NCBI GenBank assembly: GCA_016125355.1
Contig: WGLX01000002.1
Coordinates: 62,001-126,000, forward strand
DNA length: 64,000 nt
Direction: 5' to 3'
Source of the DNA: Actinomycetales bacterium
Lineage (GTDB): Bacteria; Actinomycetota; Actinomycetes; S36-B12
In this document: one piece after another, positions 33,170 to 41,406 of the stretch
Layout of the letters: each line of letters opens with the position of its first letter
Position numbering within the stretch: the first letter of the stretch is position 1
Notes under the pieces: generated by a model
Seen by the model: the letters and a program-made list of their open reading frames with translations, nothing else
The model's database searches: none
What the model was told of the DNA's origin: nothing
Program-made: the position numbers and the translations under genes

Positions 33170-33625
33170 TCAGGAGGCCTCGTCGCCTACTGGCTCCGCG
33201 AGCAGTACGGGAATGAGCCGCCCCGCCTTTTTCGCATAGTCGAGGTAGGGCGGATAGACCGCGGCAGCCCGCTCCCACCAGACCGAGCGCTCGTCCCCGT
33301 CGATCTCGCGGACGACATAGTCGTGCGGGGCGGGGCCGTCCTGGATCATGATCTGTGGATCGGCGAGCAGGTTGTGGTACCACGCCGGATGCGTCGGGCT
33401 GCCACCCTTGCTCGCGACCAGCGCGTAGACGCCGTCGTGCTCGACGCGCATGAGTCCGATCTTGCGCACCTTGCCGCTCTTCGCTCCGCGCATCGTGACC
33501 ACGATGATCGGGATGCCGGTGTCTCGCAGGGTGTTGGCCCGCGTCCCGCCGGATGCCTCGTACTCGGCGACCTGGTCAGCGACCCAGGACGATGTGCTGG
33601 GCTCGTAGTCTCCGGTGATCGACAT
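33170..33625 (-). CDS. DDN-like F420-dependent nitroreductase family protein, second copy
   Basis: 151 residues of the deazaflavin nitroreductase family: VTMRGAKSGKVRKIGLMRVEHDGVYALVASKGG contains the GAKSGKVR phosphate-binding turn, and PAWYHNLLADPQIMIQDG matches the typical WxxNLxAxP block. The N-terminus (WVADQVAEYEASGG) is the usual opening of this subgroup. It differs in sequence from the copy at 9499-9969, which suggests separate substrates. Start chosen at the ATG with GAAGGGG upstream on the minus strand. Confidence 0.85.
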   Translation of the reverse strand: MSITGDYEPSTSSWVADQVAEYEASGGTRANTLRDTGIPIIVVTMRGAKSGKVRKIGLMRVEHDGVYALVASKGGSPTHPAWYHNLLADPQIMIQDGPAPHDYVVREIDGDERSVWWERAAAVYPPYLDYAKKAGRLIPVLLAEPVGDEAS

Positions 33626-33697
33626 GCCACCCCTTCGTTCGGTTGCGAGAGTCAGGCTACCCGGCGTGGTGGGTGGCGGCCATTCACGCGGATCGGG

Positions 33698-33916
33698 CTA
33701 GGCGCGCACGCTCCCGCGGACCGTCAGCGTCGCCAGCAGGTCCTGCGTTGCCGCCGTCACGGCATCCACCGCCGCCTCGAAGGCGGCGCGGTTGTGCTCC
33801 GCGGGCGCGCGGAAACCGCTGACCTTCCGCACGTACTGCAGGGCGGCGGCGCGGATGTCGTCGTCCGTCACGTCGTCGGTGAAAGGTGGCCTGAGGGTCT
33901 TGATGCTGCGGCACAT
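33698..33916 (-). CDS. DUF2277 family protein
   Basis: 72 residues with the full DUF2277 pattern: MCRSIKTLRPPFTDDVTDDDI, AALQYVRKVSGFRAPAEHN and AAFEAAVDAVTAAT. The family is widespread and tiny, with a conserved cysteine at position 2 but no known function. TAGGCT 6 nt upstream of the ATG indicates leaderless transcription. Confidence 0.88.
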   Translation of the reverse strand: MCRSIKTLRPPFTDDVTDDDIRAAALQYVRKVSGFRAPAEHNRAAFEAAVDAVTAATQDLLATLTVRGSVRA

Positions 33917-33922
33917 GAGGCG

Positions 33923-33928
33923 AGCCTA
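33923..33928 (-). promoter_or_regulatory. -10 box of leaderless DUF2277 gene
   Basis: TAGGCT on the minus strand, 6 nt from the start codon; lies in the 35-bp gap downstream of the LtrA gene. Confidence 0.5.
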
Positions 33929-33951
33929 GGTCGTCGCCGGCTGCTCCAGCA

Positions 33952-35082
33952 CTATGCCGAATCCGTCCCAGGTCTCCGCGCAGGTGACAGGGCGACATCC
34001 ACTGCGGCGAGCACCAGGAGGATGAACACCGCGGCCCCCACGGCGACCGAGTCGATCACCTCGAGGAAGAGCGAGCCGGTCATCACGACCAAGGCTCCTG
34101 CAAGGAGGGTGACGGCCGCCCGTCGTGTCGTCCCGCCGTGCAGTGCGACCGCCCAGGCGAAGCCGACGTAGGCGACCCCGAGGATGACCCCCAGCGGCAC
34201 GTGGTGGCTCAACTGCTCCAGCTCGGCCAGCGCCTCGTCCGGGAGGGGCGAAGCCGACGCCGCGACGCCGGCCGCGCTGAAGCCCACCCCGAGGACGATG
34301 AGCAGGTGGGCGAGCACCCACGACTGCATGCCGCGCAGGCTCGTCGGCGGCCCGATGGGAAGCACGTGCAGGAAGTACGCGCGCCAGACCAGCAGGAGGA
34401 CGAGCACGGCGAACAGCAGGCCCGGCAGGGACAGGGCGCTGCCTCGCTCGACATTGAGCACGGTCTCGAGCAGCGCGTCGCCCATCACGATGAGCACGAG
34501 CTGGCCGAAACGCTCTCGCAGGTGGTCAGCACGGATGACCGCGCCGGCGGGCAGGAACCTCGGGTAGACGGCAAACAGCGGTACGAGCGCCACCGCGGGC
34601 GCGACGGCGATGACGACATCGCTCGTGATCGGCGTGAGGGCACCTAGCGCCAGGAGCAGCGCGGCGAGCAGGCTGAATCCGGCAGCAAGCCAGGTGGCCC
34701 TCCGCGCTGACGCATCAGTCCGCGCCGCCCACACGTATTGACCGCCGAGCGCGGCGATCGAGACGGCCATGCCGCCGGCCAGGGTGTCGCTGGACGTGGC
34801 GTTGCTCCACAGGGTGCCGGTCGCCGCGATGAGCAGGCCGGTGATCCACGCGAGGGAGAACAGCTGGCTCGCCGTGCCCTGGAGCGGGAAGCGGTTGTTG
34901 AGGAGCACCCATGCGACCCAGGTGCCGTAGACGTACACGATCGCGATCGCGTACCAGGCCACCCAGGACGAACCCCAGGCGAGGTGCAGCCCGGAGAAGA
35001 GGCTCAGGGCGAGGACGACGAAGACCAAGTCCTGCAGCAGTTCCAGCCACGAGACACTCGGCGTGTGGTGTCGCCCCGTCAT
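33952..35082 (-). CDS. Low-temperature-requirement protein A (LtrA) family membrane protein
   Basis: 376 residues, about ten hydrophobic helices. The N-terminus VSWLELLQDLVFVVLALSLF is the LtrA family hallmark (WxELFxDLVFV), followed by many helices and the internal LRERFGQLVLIVMGDALLETV with the conserved FGE/GQ-like motif. LtrA was first linked to cold growth in Listeria; function is unknown. GATACT 6 nt before the ATG suggests leaderless expression. Confidence 0.88.
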   Translation of the reverse strand: MTGRHHTPSVSWLELLQDLVFVVLALSLFSGLHLAWGSSWVAWYAIAIVYVYGTWVAWVLLNNRFPLQGTASQLFSLAWITGLLIAATGTLWSNATSSDTLAGGMAVSIAALGGQYVWAARTDASARRATWLAAGFSLLAALLLALGALTPITSDVVIAVAPAVALVPLFAVYPRFLPAGAVIRADHLRERFGQLVLIVMGDALLETVLNVERGSALSLPGLLFAVLVLLLVWRAYFLHVLPIGPPTSLRGMQSWVLAHLLIVLGVGFSAAGVAASASPLPDEALAELEQLSHHVPLGVILGVAYVGFAWAVALHGGTTRRAAVTLLAGALVVMTGSLFLEVIDSVAVGAAVFILLVLAAVDVALSPARRPGTDSA

Positions 35083-35088
35083 GGTGCG

Positions 35089-35094
35089 AGTATC
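35089..35094 (-). promoter_or_regulatory. -10 box of leaderless ltrA-like gene
   Basis: GATACT on the minus strand, 6 nt before the LtrA ATG, located between ltrA and the SagB-type gene. Confidence 0.45.
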
Positions 35095-35116
35095 GACGAC
35101 GGGCGCGCCTCCCGTG

Positions 35117-35827
35117 TCAACGTTCGGTGCTCGCGCTCGCCGGGTGGCCTACCGCGACGGTGTAGATGACCTCCTGTGCGCTCGGCAGGCCGAGCGCCTC
35201 AGCGATGGCCCGGTCGGCGAAGGCGCCCATGGGCACGCCCGCGAGGCCGAGGGCCGTTGCTGCGAGGAGGAGGTTCTGGGCGGTGTGGCCTGCCTCCAGC
35301 GCGATGTAGCGCTCGGCCCGACCGCCGTACTTGGGCGCGACCCGCTCGGGCACCGCGGTGATGACCACGAGCGCAGCCGCGCTGGCGGCGGCCTCCTGCC
35401 CGATCGCCTCCTCGACGGCCGGTCGGGCGCCGGACAGGGGAAGGATCTCAATGCGATGGCCGTGCGGGAGGTAGTGCCAGACCGCGTCGGCGGTGAGCAC
35501 GTAGAGCTCGAGTGGGTAGAGCGCCCCTGCCGACGGCGCCGTCCGTCCGCCCCACTCGGAGGTCACCCCCTGAGCCGCCCAGAGCAGCGCGGACAGCGCG
35601 CTGTCGTTGAGCGGCTGCGGGCCGAATGTCCTGGTCGACCGCCGCTGCCCGAGTACGTCGACCAGCCGGGCGTCCGACAGGTTTCCGGGATCGGGGAGCG
35701 CGGACACCGCCCCGCTGCTCGAGCGCTCCGCGTCCACCGTCTCCGGGAGGGTGGCGCAGGCAGCCATGGAGGCCGCGGCCAGGAGCACGGCCCCGAGCGC
35801 AATCGTTGAGGCGCCTCGGAACCTCAT
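35117..35827 (-). CDS. SagB/ThcOx-type nitroreductase lipoprotein
   Basis: 236 residues from the ATG at 35827. The signal sequence STIALGAVLLAAASMAAC has lipobox MAAC, so the protein is exported and lipid-anchored, unusual for a flavoenzyme. The FMN-binding nitroreductase fold is visible as RRSTRTFGPQPLNDSALSALLWAAQG, TAPSAGALYPLELYVL, EAGHTAQNLLLAATALGLAGVPMGAF and VIYTVAVGHP. SagB-type enzymes oxidise azolines in peptide maturation, but no precursor or cyclodehydratase gene is nearby; stand-alone exported versions exist in many bacteria with unknown role. Confidence 0.83.
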   Translation of the reverse strand: MRFRGASTIALGAVLLAAASMAACATLPETVDAERSSSGAVSALPDPGNLSDARLVDVLGQRRSTRTFGPQPLNDSALSALLWAAQGVTSEWGGRTAPSAGALYPLELYVLTADAVWHYLPHGHRIEILPLSGARPAVEEAIGQEAAASAAALVVITAVPERVAPKYGGRAERYIALEAGHTAQNLLLAATALGLAGVPMGAFADRAIAEALGLPSAQEVIYTVAVGHPASASTER

Positions 35828-35873
35828 GACTCGATTGTCGCTCGCAGCGGAGCCCGGTGGCCTCCTGACGCGA

Positions 35874-37349
35874 CTACAGGCGACCGGCGTCCAGCAGGTC
35901 GAGCACCTCGCGGGCGCGCTGGCGAACCTCGTCGAGGTCACTCAGTCGATCCAGCCCGCGGACCTGCTGGGCCATGCGGGCGTTGCGGGCGAACCGCTCG
36001 CGGTGCCGATCGAGGAAGTCCCAGTACAGGGTGGTGAAGGGGCATGCATCGGGCCCCACTCGCTTGCGCGGATCGAACGCGCAGTCGCGGCAGAAGGTGC
36101 TCATGCGGGAGATGTAGGCGCCGCCTGCTGCGTAGGGCTTGGTCATCATGGTGCCCCCGTCGGCGTACAGGCCCATTCCGATGACGTTGGGCACCATGAC
36201 CCAGTCGTAGGCATCGACGAAGGCCTCGCGCATCCAGGCCAGGAACTGCTGGGGCTCGACGCCGGCGAGCAGGGCGAGATTGCTGAGGATCATCAGCCGG
36301 GGGATGTGGTGGACCCACGCTCGCTTGTCGATGTCCGCGACCGTGGTGCCGACGCAGTTCATGTCGGTGTCGCCGCCCGTGAAGACGGGGGGCAGGTCCC
36401 GGTGCGCATCCAGGGCGTTGCGGAAGCGGTACTCATGCCCGAGGAACCAGTACATGCCGTGGACGTACTCCCGCCAGCCGATGATCTGCCGGACGAGGGC
36501 CTCGCAGGACTCGATCGGGATACCGCCTTGGTCGAATCGGGCCACGGCGCGACGGACCACCTCCTCGGGATGGAGGAGACCGATGTTGAGGTAGGGGCTC
36601 AGCAGCGAGTGGTGCACGGCCCAGTCGTCCGCCGGCATGGCGTCCTCGAGAGGCCCGAAGCCGGCGAAGCTGTGCTCGAGGAAGTGCTCGAGTTGCCGGA
36701 GTGCGGCCGCGCGCGTCGTGCCCCACGCGCCGGACGGCTGGTGGCCCAGTCGACGGCTGATCTTCTCGTCGATCTCGTCGTGCTCGTGCACCAGACTCGA
36801 CGGCCATCGGTAGTCCTTGGGTGGCGGCAGTCGATTGGCCGCGTCAAAGTTCCATGAGCCGCCGACCGGCTCGTCCCCGTCCATGAGGATGCCCAGGCGT
36901 CGACGCTGCTCGCGGTAGAAGCCCTCCATCCGGAAGGTCCGCTGCCGGGAGACCCAGGCGTCGAACTGCTCGCGAGAGGTGAGGAAGAGGTCGTTGGGCA
37001 CCAGGTGCACGCCCAGCCCCTCGAGCCGGCGGGCTGCGGCGAACGACGTGGGCCAGGTGCTGACGACGTCCTCGATGCCGTGATCTGCGCGCGCCTGCCG
37101 GATTCCGTCCTCGATGGTCGCTGCCTGCCGGTAGTCGACGGTGAAGCCCTGCTCGATCAGATCGCGGGCGAAGTGTGCCGCCGCCGAGAGCAGCAGGTAT
37201 GTCCGCTCTGGATGCCAGGGCCGCGCCTCCAGCATCGATGTGCTCTCGATGAGCAGGACGACATCGTGTGCTGGGTCGGCTGCTGCGAGCGCGCCGTGGT
37301 CGGCGTTGAGCTGGTCGAAGGCGACGAGGACGAGCCGGCGGGAGGTCAC
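35874..37349 (-). CDS. FeS-cluster cryptochrome/photolyase (FeS-BCP, PhrB type)
   Basis: 491 residues from the GTG at 37349, which overlaps the DUF2256 stop as GTGA. This is the bacterial (6-4)/FeS photolyase-cryptochrome class: TFCRDCAFD and DACPF give cysteines with spacing C-x2-C-x12-C, and a further cysteine is in DTDMNCVG, the four ligands of the [4Fe-4S] cluster. FAD-binding and cryptochrome blocks include GWREYVHGMYW and IPRLMILSNLALLAG, and WDFLDRHRERFARNARMAQQV near the end. It repairs UV photoproducts or acts as a light sensor. Downstream of DUF2256, as in many genomes. Confidence 0.9.
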   Translation of the reverse strand: MTSRRLVLVAFDQLNADHGALAAADPAHDVVLLIESTSMLEARPWHPERTYLLLSAAAHFARDLIEQGFTVDYRQAATIEDGIRQARADHGIEDVVSTWPTSFAAARRLEGLGVHLVPNDLFLTSREQFDAWVSRQRTFRMEGFYREQRRRLGILMDGDEPVGGSWNFDAANRLPPPKDYRWPSSLVHEHDEIDEKISRRLGHQPSGAWGTTRAAALRQLEHFLEHSFAGFGPLEDAMPADDWAVHHSLLSPYLNIGLLHPEEVVRRAVARFDQGGIPIESCEALVRQIIGWREYVHGMYWFLGHEYRFRNALDAHRDLPPVFTGGDTDMNCVGTTVADIDKRAWVHHIPRLMILSNLALLAGVEPQQFLAWMREAFVDAYDWVMVPNVIGMGLYADGGTMMTKPYAAGGAYISRMSTFCRDCAFDPRKRVGPDACPFTTLYWDFLDRHRERFARNARMAQQVRGLDRLSDLDEVRQRAREVLDLLDAGRL

Positions 37350-37483
37350 GGCCGGCACTTCTTCGAGCAGTAGCGCACCTGGTCCCAGTCGCGCGCCCAC
37401 TTCTTCCGCCACTCGAAGGGGCGGCCGCAGGTGGCGCAGGTCTTCGGCGGGAATCCGTTCTTCGTCCTCGCCCCGTGAGCCAT
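37346..37483 (-). CDS. DUF2256 small zinc-ribbon protein
   Basis: 45-residue protein found by translating the minus strand between the photolyase and the membrane-protein gene. It has cysteines C16, C19, C39 and C43 (TCATCG ... RYCSKKC), suggesting one bound zinc, and the family core RPFEWRKKWARDWDQVRYC. Its GTGA stop overlaps the photolyase start, so the two are translationally coupled, the usual pairing for this family. A -10 box TAGCGT lies 6 nt upstream. Function unknown; possibly assists the photolyase or its cluster. Confidence 0.88.
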   Translation of the reverse strand: MAHGARTKNGFPPKTCATCGRPFEWRKKWARDWDQVRYCSKKCRP

Positions 37484-37489
37484 GCCGTC

Positions 37490-37495
37490 ACGCTA
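37490..37495 (-). promoter_or_regulatory. -10 box for the DUF2256-photolyase transcript
   Basis: TAGCGT on the minus strand, 6 nt upstream of the DUF2256 ATG; serves the coupled DUF2256 and photolyase genes. Confidence 0.5.
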
Positions 37496-37529
37496 TCCGC
37501 GCCGCCGGGGAACCGCCTGCCGAGAGACC

Positions 37530-38153
37530 TCAGGTCCACTCGATGAGCAGGGCCACGCCGATGAGGAGGGTCGGCAGGTACAGGACGGCCGGGATGATGT
37601 CGCCGGCGACGAGCAGCCACACCACACAGCCACCACCCACGAGGACGGCGAGGACGCCCACGACAACGGGCACGCCGCCCGCGAGGAGGAGTACCACGCC
37701 CAGCAGGGCGACGGCGACGGAGCACAGGAGGACGAAGGCCTGGTAGATGCCGCCGGTGACGGCGTCGAGGAGTCGGACGGGCGGGCGGTCGAAGGACTCG
37801 GGCCCGAGATCGTGCAGGAGCGGCGTCGTACGCGTCCGGGCAGCCAGAACCGCGCACCACAGCGAGCCGCCGATGGTGTACGTGATCCCGCAGGCGATCA
37901 GCGGACCGGACCAGTCGGTACCCGCGTAGGCATTCGTCCCCAGGAGCACCAGCGCTGCGGCAGTCGTCACGGTGGCGAATACGAAGCCCGCATTGAGCAG
38001 CGCCCACACCACCGGATGGGCCGCGACGGTGGCCACGTGCTGCTCGCGGGGCATCGTCCAGATCCGGATGAGCGCCGGGTGGCCGACGAGGGCCAGCCCG
38101 GCGATGGTGCCGATGACGAGCAGCCACCCGATGAAGGCAGGGTCCTGGGTCAT
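37530..38153 (-). CDS. Hypothetical membrane protein
   Basis: 207 residues with about six hydrophobic helices, beginning FIGWLLVIGTIAGLALVG and ending VLYLPTLLIGVALLIEWT. I recognise no domain. A central soluble loop reads TRTTPLLHDLGPESFDRPPVR. It sits 46 bp upstream of DUF2256 in the same direction and could belong to that transcript, but it has no obvious functional link. The ATG was taken as the first start in frame; no convincing ribosome-binding site is present. Confidence 0.65.
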   Translation of the reverse strand: MTQDPAFIGWLLVIGTIAGLALVGHPALIRIWTMPREQHVATVAAHPVVWALLNAGFVFATVTTAAALVLLGTNAYAGTDWSGPLIACGITYTIGGSLWCAVLAARTRTTPLLHDLGPESFDRPPVRLLDAVTGGIYQAFVLLCSVAVALLGVVLLLAGGVPVVVGVLAVLVGGGCVVWLLVAGDIIPAVLYLPTLLIGVALLIEWT

Positions 38154-38266
38154 GGTCGTCTCCGAACTCCCCGTTCGCGACGGTAGTCACCGACGAACGA
38201 TCCGGGAAGTCCCCGCGGGAAGTGACAAGGACTCCGCGGGGGCTCGCGCTCCTGTCATGGGCCGAG

Positions 38267-38272
38267 GATGAT
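38267..38272 (+). promoter_or_regulatory. -10 box of leaderless S9 peptidase gene
   Basis: GATGAT, 6 nt before the ATG at 38279. An alternative pair, GAGGAT at 38264-38269 with the GTG at 38276, has the same spacing; the sequence does not decide between them. Confidence 0.35.
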
Positions 38273-38278
38273 GCAGTG

Positions 38279-40198
38279 ATGACAGAGCGTCGACGTTCTC
38301 CCTACGGCTCGTGGCCATCGCCTATCACGGTCGACATGCTGATCGCGGGTGGTCGACAGCCCAGTGATCCCCGGGTCGACGGCGCGGCCGTCTACTTCCT
38401 CGAATCCCGCCCGGATGAGGCTGGTCGCGTCGTCGTGCGGCGGTGGGCTCCGGGCGAGGACGTCGCCGACGTGACTCCGCCTGGCCTCAACGTGCGCACG
38501 CGGGTGCACGAGTACGGCGGTGGAGCATGGGCCGTGCGTGACGGGGTGCTCGTCTTCTCCACCTTCCCCGACGGTCACGTGCATGTGCAGCAGGGCGACC
38601 AGGTTCAGACTCTCGTGCAGGTGGACGGGCTGAGGTTCGCCGACTTCTCCTTCGATCCGACGCGCAACCGCGTCCTGGCCGTGTGCGAGGACCACACGGG
38701 TGGAGATGAGCCGGTGAACTCCGTGGTCTCGATCGACCTGGATACCGGGTTCATGCGCACGCTGTGCCGCGGACACGACTTCTTCAGCGATCCCAAGGTG
38801 AGCCTCGACGGGTCACGTATGTGCTGGCTGACGTGGGATCGGCCACTCATGCCGTGGGATGGCACCTCCCTCTGGATGGCAGACCTGGATACGGCGGGCT
38901 CGCCGGGTGAGCCGGTCCTCGTCGCCGGAGGACCCGATGAGTCGGTCCAGACCCCGTGCTGGGCACCGGACGGCTCACTGGTGCTGATCAGCGACCGGTC
39001 GGGGTGGTGGAACGTGTACCGCCATCGTGACGGGCAGACGCGCGCGCTGGCCCCGATGGCGGCGGAGTACGGCCGCCCGCAGTGGGTGTTCGGTGATGCC
39101 CGGGTCGCCGTCGGCGCCGACGGCGCCGTCTGGGCGATTGCGACGTCGCATGGACACGATGCGCTCCTGCGCCTACGGGACGGGGGCGAGCCGCAGCCCG
39201 TCACCGCGATCGACGCGATGGAACTGTCCTACCTGTCCGTCGGGGCCGGTGGCGTGGCCCTGCTGGCCAATGATCCGCGCAGGCCGAACGCGGTGCTGCT
39301 CGTCGAGGAGGGCCGGGATGACGCCCACGCGGTGTACTTCGGCCCCGAGCCCGGTGTCGGTGCCGAGTGGCTGTCGATCCCCGAACCGGTGTCCTTCCCC
39401 ACGACGGGTGATCGCACCGCGCACGCCTACTACTACCCGCCCACGAACCCTGAGGTCGACGCGCCGCCGGGAGAGCTGCCTCCCCTCATCGTCGTCTCGC
39501 ATGGTGGGCCGACATCCTCGGCGAGCCTGCGCATGCAGCTGGGGCTGCAGTTCTGGACCTCCCGCGGCTTCGCGGTCGTCGACGTCGACTACCGGGGCAG
39601 CACCGGCTACGGGCGCGAGTACCGCAACCAGCTGCGGGGCACGTGGGGGATCGCGGATCTCGATGACTGCACGAACGTCGCGCTCTGGCTCGCGGAGCAG
39701 GGGCGCGCCGATCGCACGCGGCTGGCGATCAGGGGTGGCAGTGCCGGCGGGTACACGACGCTGTGCGCGCTCGCCTTCCGCGACGCCTTCGCCTGCGGCA
39801 CGAGCTACTTCGGGGTCGGTGACCTGGAGGCCCTTGCCCGTGACACCCACAAGTTCGAGTCCCGCTACCTCGATCTCCTCGTGGCTCCTTATCCGGCCGA
39901 GGTCGAGATCTACCGCGAGCGGTCGCCGCAGTATCACCTGGACGCAATCACCTGCCCGGTCCTGCTGCTGCAGGGCGAGGACGACCAGGTGGTGCCGCAC
40001 GCGCAGGCCGATGACCTGGCCCGGGTGCTGAGGGAGCGGGGGATTCCCTATGCCTACCTGCTGTTCCCGGGCGAGGGGCACGGGTTCCGTGCGGAGGCGG
40101 CCCAGCGTCGGTCGGTCGAGGCGGAACTGTCGTTCTACGCCCAGGTGCTCGGCTTCGAGCCCGCCGACGCCATCGAGCCCGTCGAGCTGGTCCGCTAG
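38279..40198 (+). CDS. S9 family prolyl-oligopeptidase-type serine peptidase
   Basis: 639 residues. An N-terminal beta-propeller-like half (to about residue 380) contains repeated WD-like blades, e.g. ADFSFDPTRNRVLAVCED and PCWAPDGSLVLISDRSGWWNVYR. The catalytic alpha/beta-hydrolase half shows the nucleophile S488 in IRGGSAGGYTTLCALAF, the aspartate region LLLQGEDDQVVPHAQA and the histidine in FPGEGHGFRAEA. Such enzymes act on short peptides; a cytoplasmic location is likely because no signal peptide is seen. Its TAG stop shares CTAG with a tiny convergent membrane gene. Confidence 0.88.
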   Translation: MTERRRSPYGSWPSPITVDMLIAGGRQPSDPRVDGAAVYFLESRPDEAGRVVVRRWAPGEDVADVTPPGLNVRTRVHEYGGGAWAVRDGVLVFSTFPDGHVHVQQGDQVQTLVQVDGLRFADFSFDPTRNRVLAVCEDHTGGDEPVNSVVSIDLDTGFMRTLCRGHDFFSDPKVSLDGSRMCWLTWDRPLMPWDGTSLWMADLDTAGSPGEPVLVAGGPDESVQTPCWAPDGSLVLISDRSGWWNVYRHRDGQTRALAPMAAEYGRPQWVFGDARVAVGADGAVWAIATSHGHDALLRLRDGGEPQPVTAIDAMELSYLSVGAGGVALLANDPRRPNAVLLVEEGRDDAHAVYFGPEPGVGAEWLSIPEPVSFPTTGDRTAHAYYYPPTNPEVDAPPGELPPLIVVSHGGPTSSASLRMQLGLQFWTSRGFAVVDVDYRGSTGYGREYRNQLRGTWGIADLDDCTNVALWLAEQGRADRTRLAIRGGSAGGYTTLCALAFRDAFACGTSYFGVGDLEALARDTHKFESRYLDLLVAPYPAEVEIYRERSPQYHLDAITCPVLLLQGEDDQVVPHAQADDLARVLRERGIPYAYLLFPGEGHGFRAEAAQRRSVEAELSFYAQVLGFEPADAIEPVELVR

Positions 40199-40368
40199 CT
40201 GCGGACCACGAACCGGAAGTAGAAGGCGCCGAAGATCAGCACGGTGCCGACGTTGGCGGCGAGTCGCTCCCAGAACCACGTCGCGTCGCGGAAGATCAGC
40301 AGGTCCATCGAGACGATGACCATGACCATCGGGATGAACCACAGCACGGCACCCTTGGCGTTGTCCAT
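40195..40368 (-). CDS. 57-residue two-helix membrane protein
   Basis: Found by translating the minus strand between the peptidase and hydrolase genes: 57 residues with two hydrophobic helices (GAVLWFIPMVMVIVSMDLLIF and NVGTVLIFGAFYFRFVV) joined by RDATWFWERLAA. GGAGGA precedes the ATG, and the stop shares a CTAG with the peptidase stop. Small proteins of this shape are common in actinobacteria; no function is known. Existence is supported by length, RBS and the exact fit of its boundaries. Confidence 0.7.
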   Translation of the reverse strand: MDNAKGAVLWFIPMVMVIVSMDLLIFRDATWFWERLAANVGTVLIFGAFYFRFVVRS

Positions 40369-40392
40369 CGCGTCCTCCGGGACGGGCCGGCG

Positions 40393-41295
40393 CTAGTCAC
40401 CGATCCTTCCACCGTGCTCGACCAGATGCGCGGCGACGAGGTCGGCGAAGCGTGGCGGATCGTGCAGATGCGGCTCGTGGCCCGCACCGGGAAAGACCAC
40501 GAAGCGGCTCCCCTGCAGCATCTCGTGGGCTGCCCTGCCGTGATGGACCGGGATCATCGGGTCCTGGTCGCCCCAGATGATCAGCACGCTGGACCCCTCC
40601 ACGAGGTGCAGTTTGTCGAGCGCGGAGACCCGCTGGCCGCGCGGCCCGACGACGCTGCGCAGGGTGGCGAGGAAGGCCGTCCGGCGATCCGGCTCACTCA
40701 GCCAGGACACCGTCTCGAGCGCTCGTGGGCTGAGTGCATGCGGCCGGATGCCGATTCGGCCGAGGTGCTCGCCCACCCAGCTGGCCGCCGTCAGGGTGCG
40801 TTCGTTGATGGCCCAGCCGATGACGAGCTCGCTGCCCGGCAGCGTCGCGGCGCGAAGGCCGGTGAAGGTCTCCTCTCCGAGCCCGCCGCTCGACTCCAGC
40901 ACCATCGCGCCCACCCGCTCGGGGAACTGGTACTGGAACTGCATCGCCACGCCACCGCCGAGGGAGTGGCCCACCAGGTGGACCTTCGGGATGCCGAGCT
41001 CGTCGAGGAGGTCCCGGAGTGTGCTGGCGAGCGAGCCCAGGCTGTAGTCGCCTCGGGCGCGCGAGGACTCCCCGTGACCGGGCAGGTCCACGGCGATAGC
41101 GCGGAAGCCCTCGGCGGCAAGGCGTTCGGGCGCGTCCGCCCAGGTGTCCAGGCTCGAACCGATGCCGTGGATGAGAAGGACGGGAAGCGGGTGGGTCTTC
41201 GGCCCCGACGGCGCCACGTGACGGAAGGCGATCTCCCGGCCGTGGAGGGTGACCTGCTCGCGGGCGTGCGGGCGGGCCGCCTGGTCCTGGCTCAT
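40393..41295 (-). CDS. Alpha/beta hydrolase
   Basis: 300 residues from the ATG at 41295 (GGAAGGAG upstream). The fold is textbook: PVLLIHGIGSSLDTW (oxyanion loop), AIAVDLPGHGESS, nucleophile elbow GHSLGGG in VHLVGHSLGGGVAMQF, the acid in IIWGDQDPMIPVHHG and the histidine in FPGAGHEPHLHDP. It is cytoplasmic (no signal). Family members include haloalkane dehalogenases, C–C hydrolases and esterases, so activity is open. A TetR-like palindrome at 41337-41356 lies in its presumed promoter. Confidence 0.88.
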   Translation of the reverse strand: MSQDQAARPHAREQVTLHGREIAFRHVAPSGPKTHPLPVLLIHGIGSSLDTWADAPERLAAEGFRAIAVDLPGHGESSRARGDYSLGSLASTLRDLLDELGIPKVHLVGHSLGGGVAMQFQYQFPERVGAMVLESSGGLGEETFTGLRAATLPGSELVIGWAINERTLTAASWVGEHLGRIGIRPHALSPRALETVSWLSEPDRRTAFLATLRSVVGPRGQRVSALDKLHLVEGSSVLIIWGDQDPMIPVHHGRAAHEMLQGSRFVVFPGAGHEPHLHDPPRFADLVAAHLVEHGGRIGD

Positions 41296-41336
41296 GGACG
41301 CTCCTTCCGCTCGGCGCTCGCTACCTACTCCATAGT

Positions 41337-41356
41337 AACTTACGGGACCGTAGGTT
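41337..41356. promoter_or_regulatory. TetR-type operator upstream of the alpha/beta hydrolase
   Basis: Near-perfect 20-bp dyad AACTTACGGGACCGTAGGTT with a single mismatch per arm. On the minus strand it directly precedes a candidate -10, TACTAT (41337-41332), so a bound repressor would block the hydrolase promoter. No regulator gene is adjacent. Confidence 0.45.
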
Positions 41357-41394
41357 TGAGCCTGCGGAGCCTGTTCACCTCGACCAGCGTTCGA

Positions 41395-41400
41395 CATCAT
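41395..41400 (+). promoter_or_regulatory. -10 box of leaderless osmC-like gene
   Basis: CATCAT, 6 nt before the ATG at 41407; a weaker -10 match than most in this series. Confidence 0.35.
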
Positions 41401-41406
41401 GCGGGG

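Noticed and set aside
36844-38190. 448-codon minus-strand open frame in another frame of the photolyase region
   Set aside because: Overlaps photolyase, DUF2256 and the membrane protein in a different frame and reads as Arg/Ala/Gly-rich nonsense.
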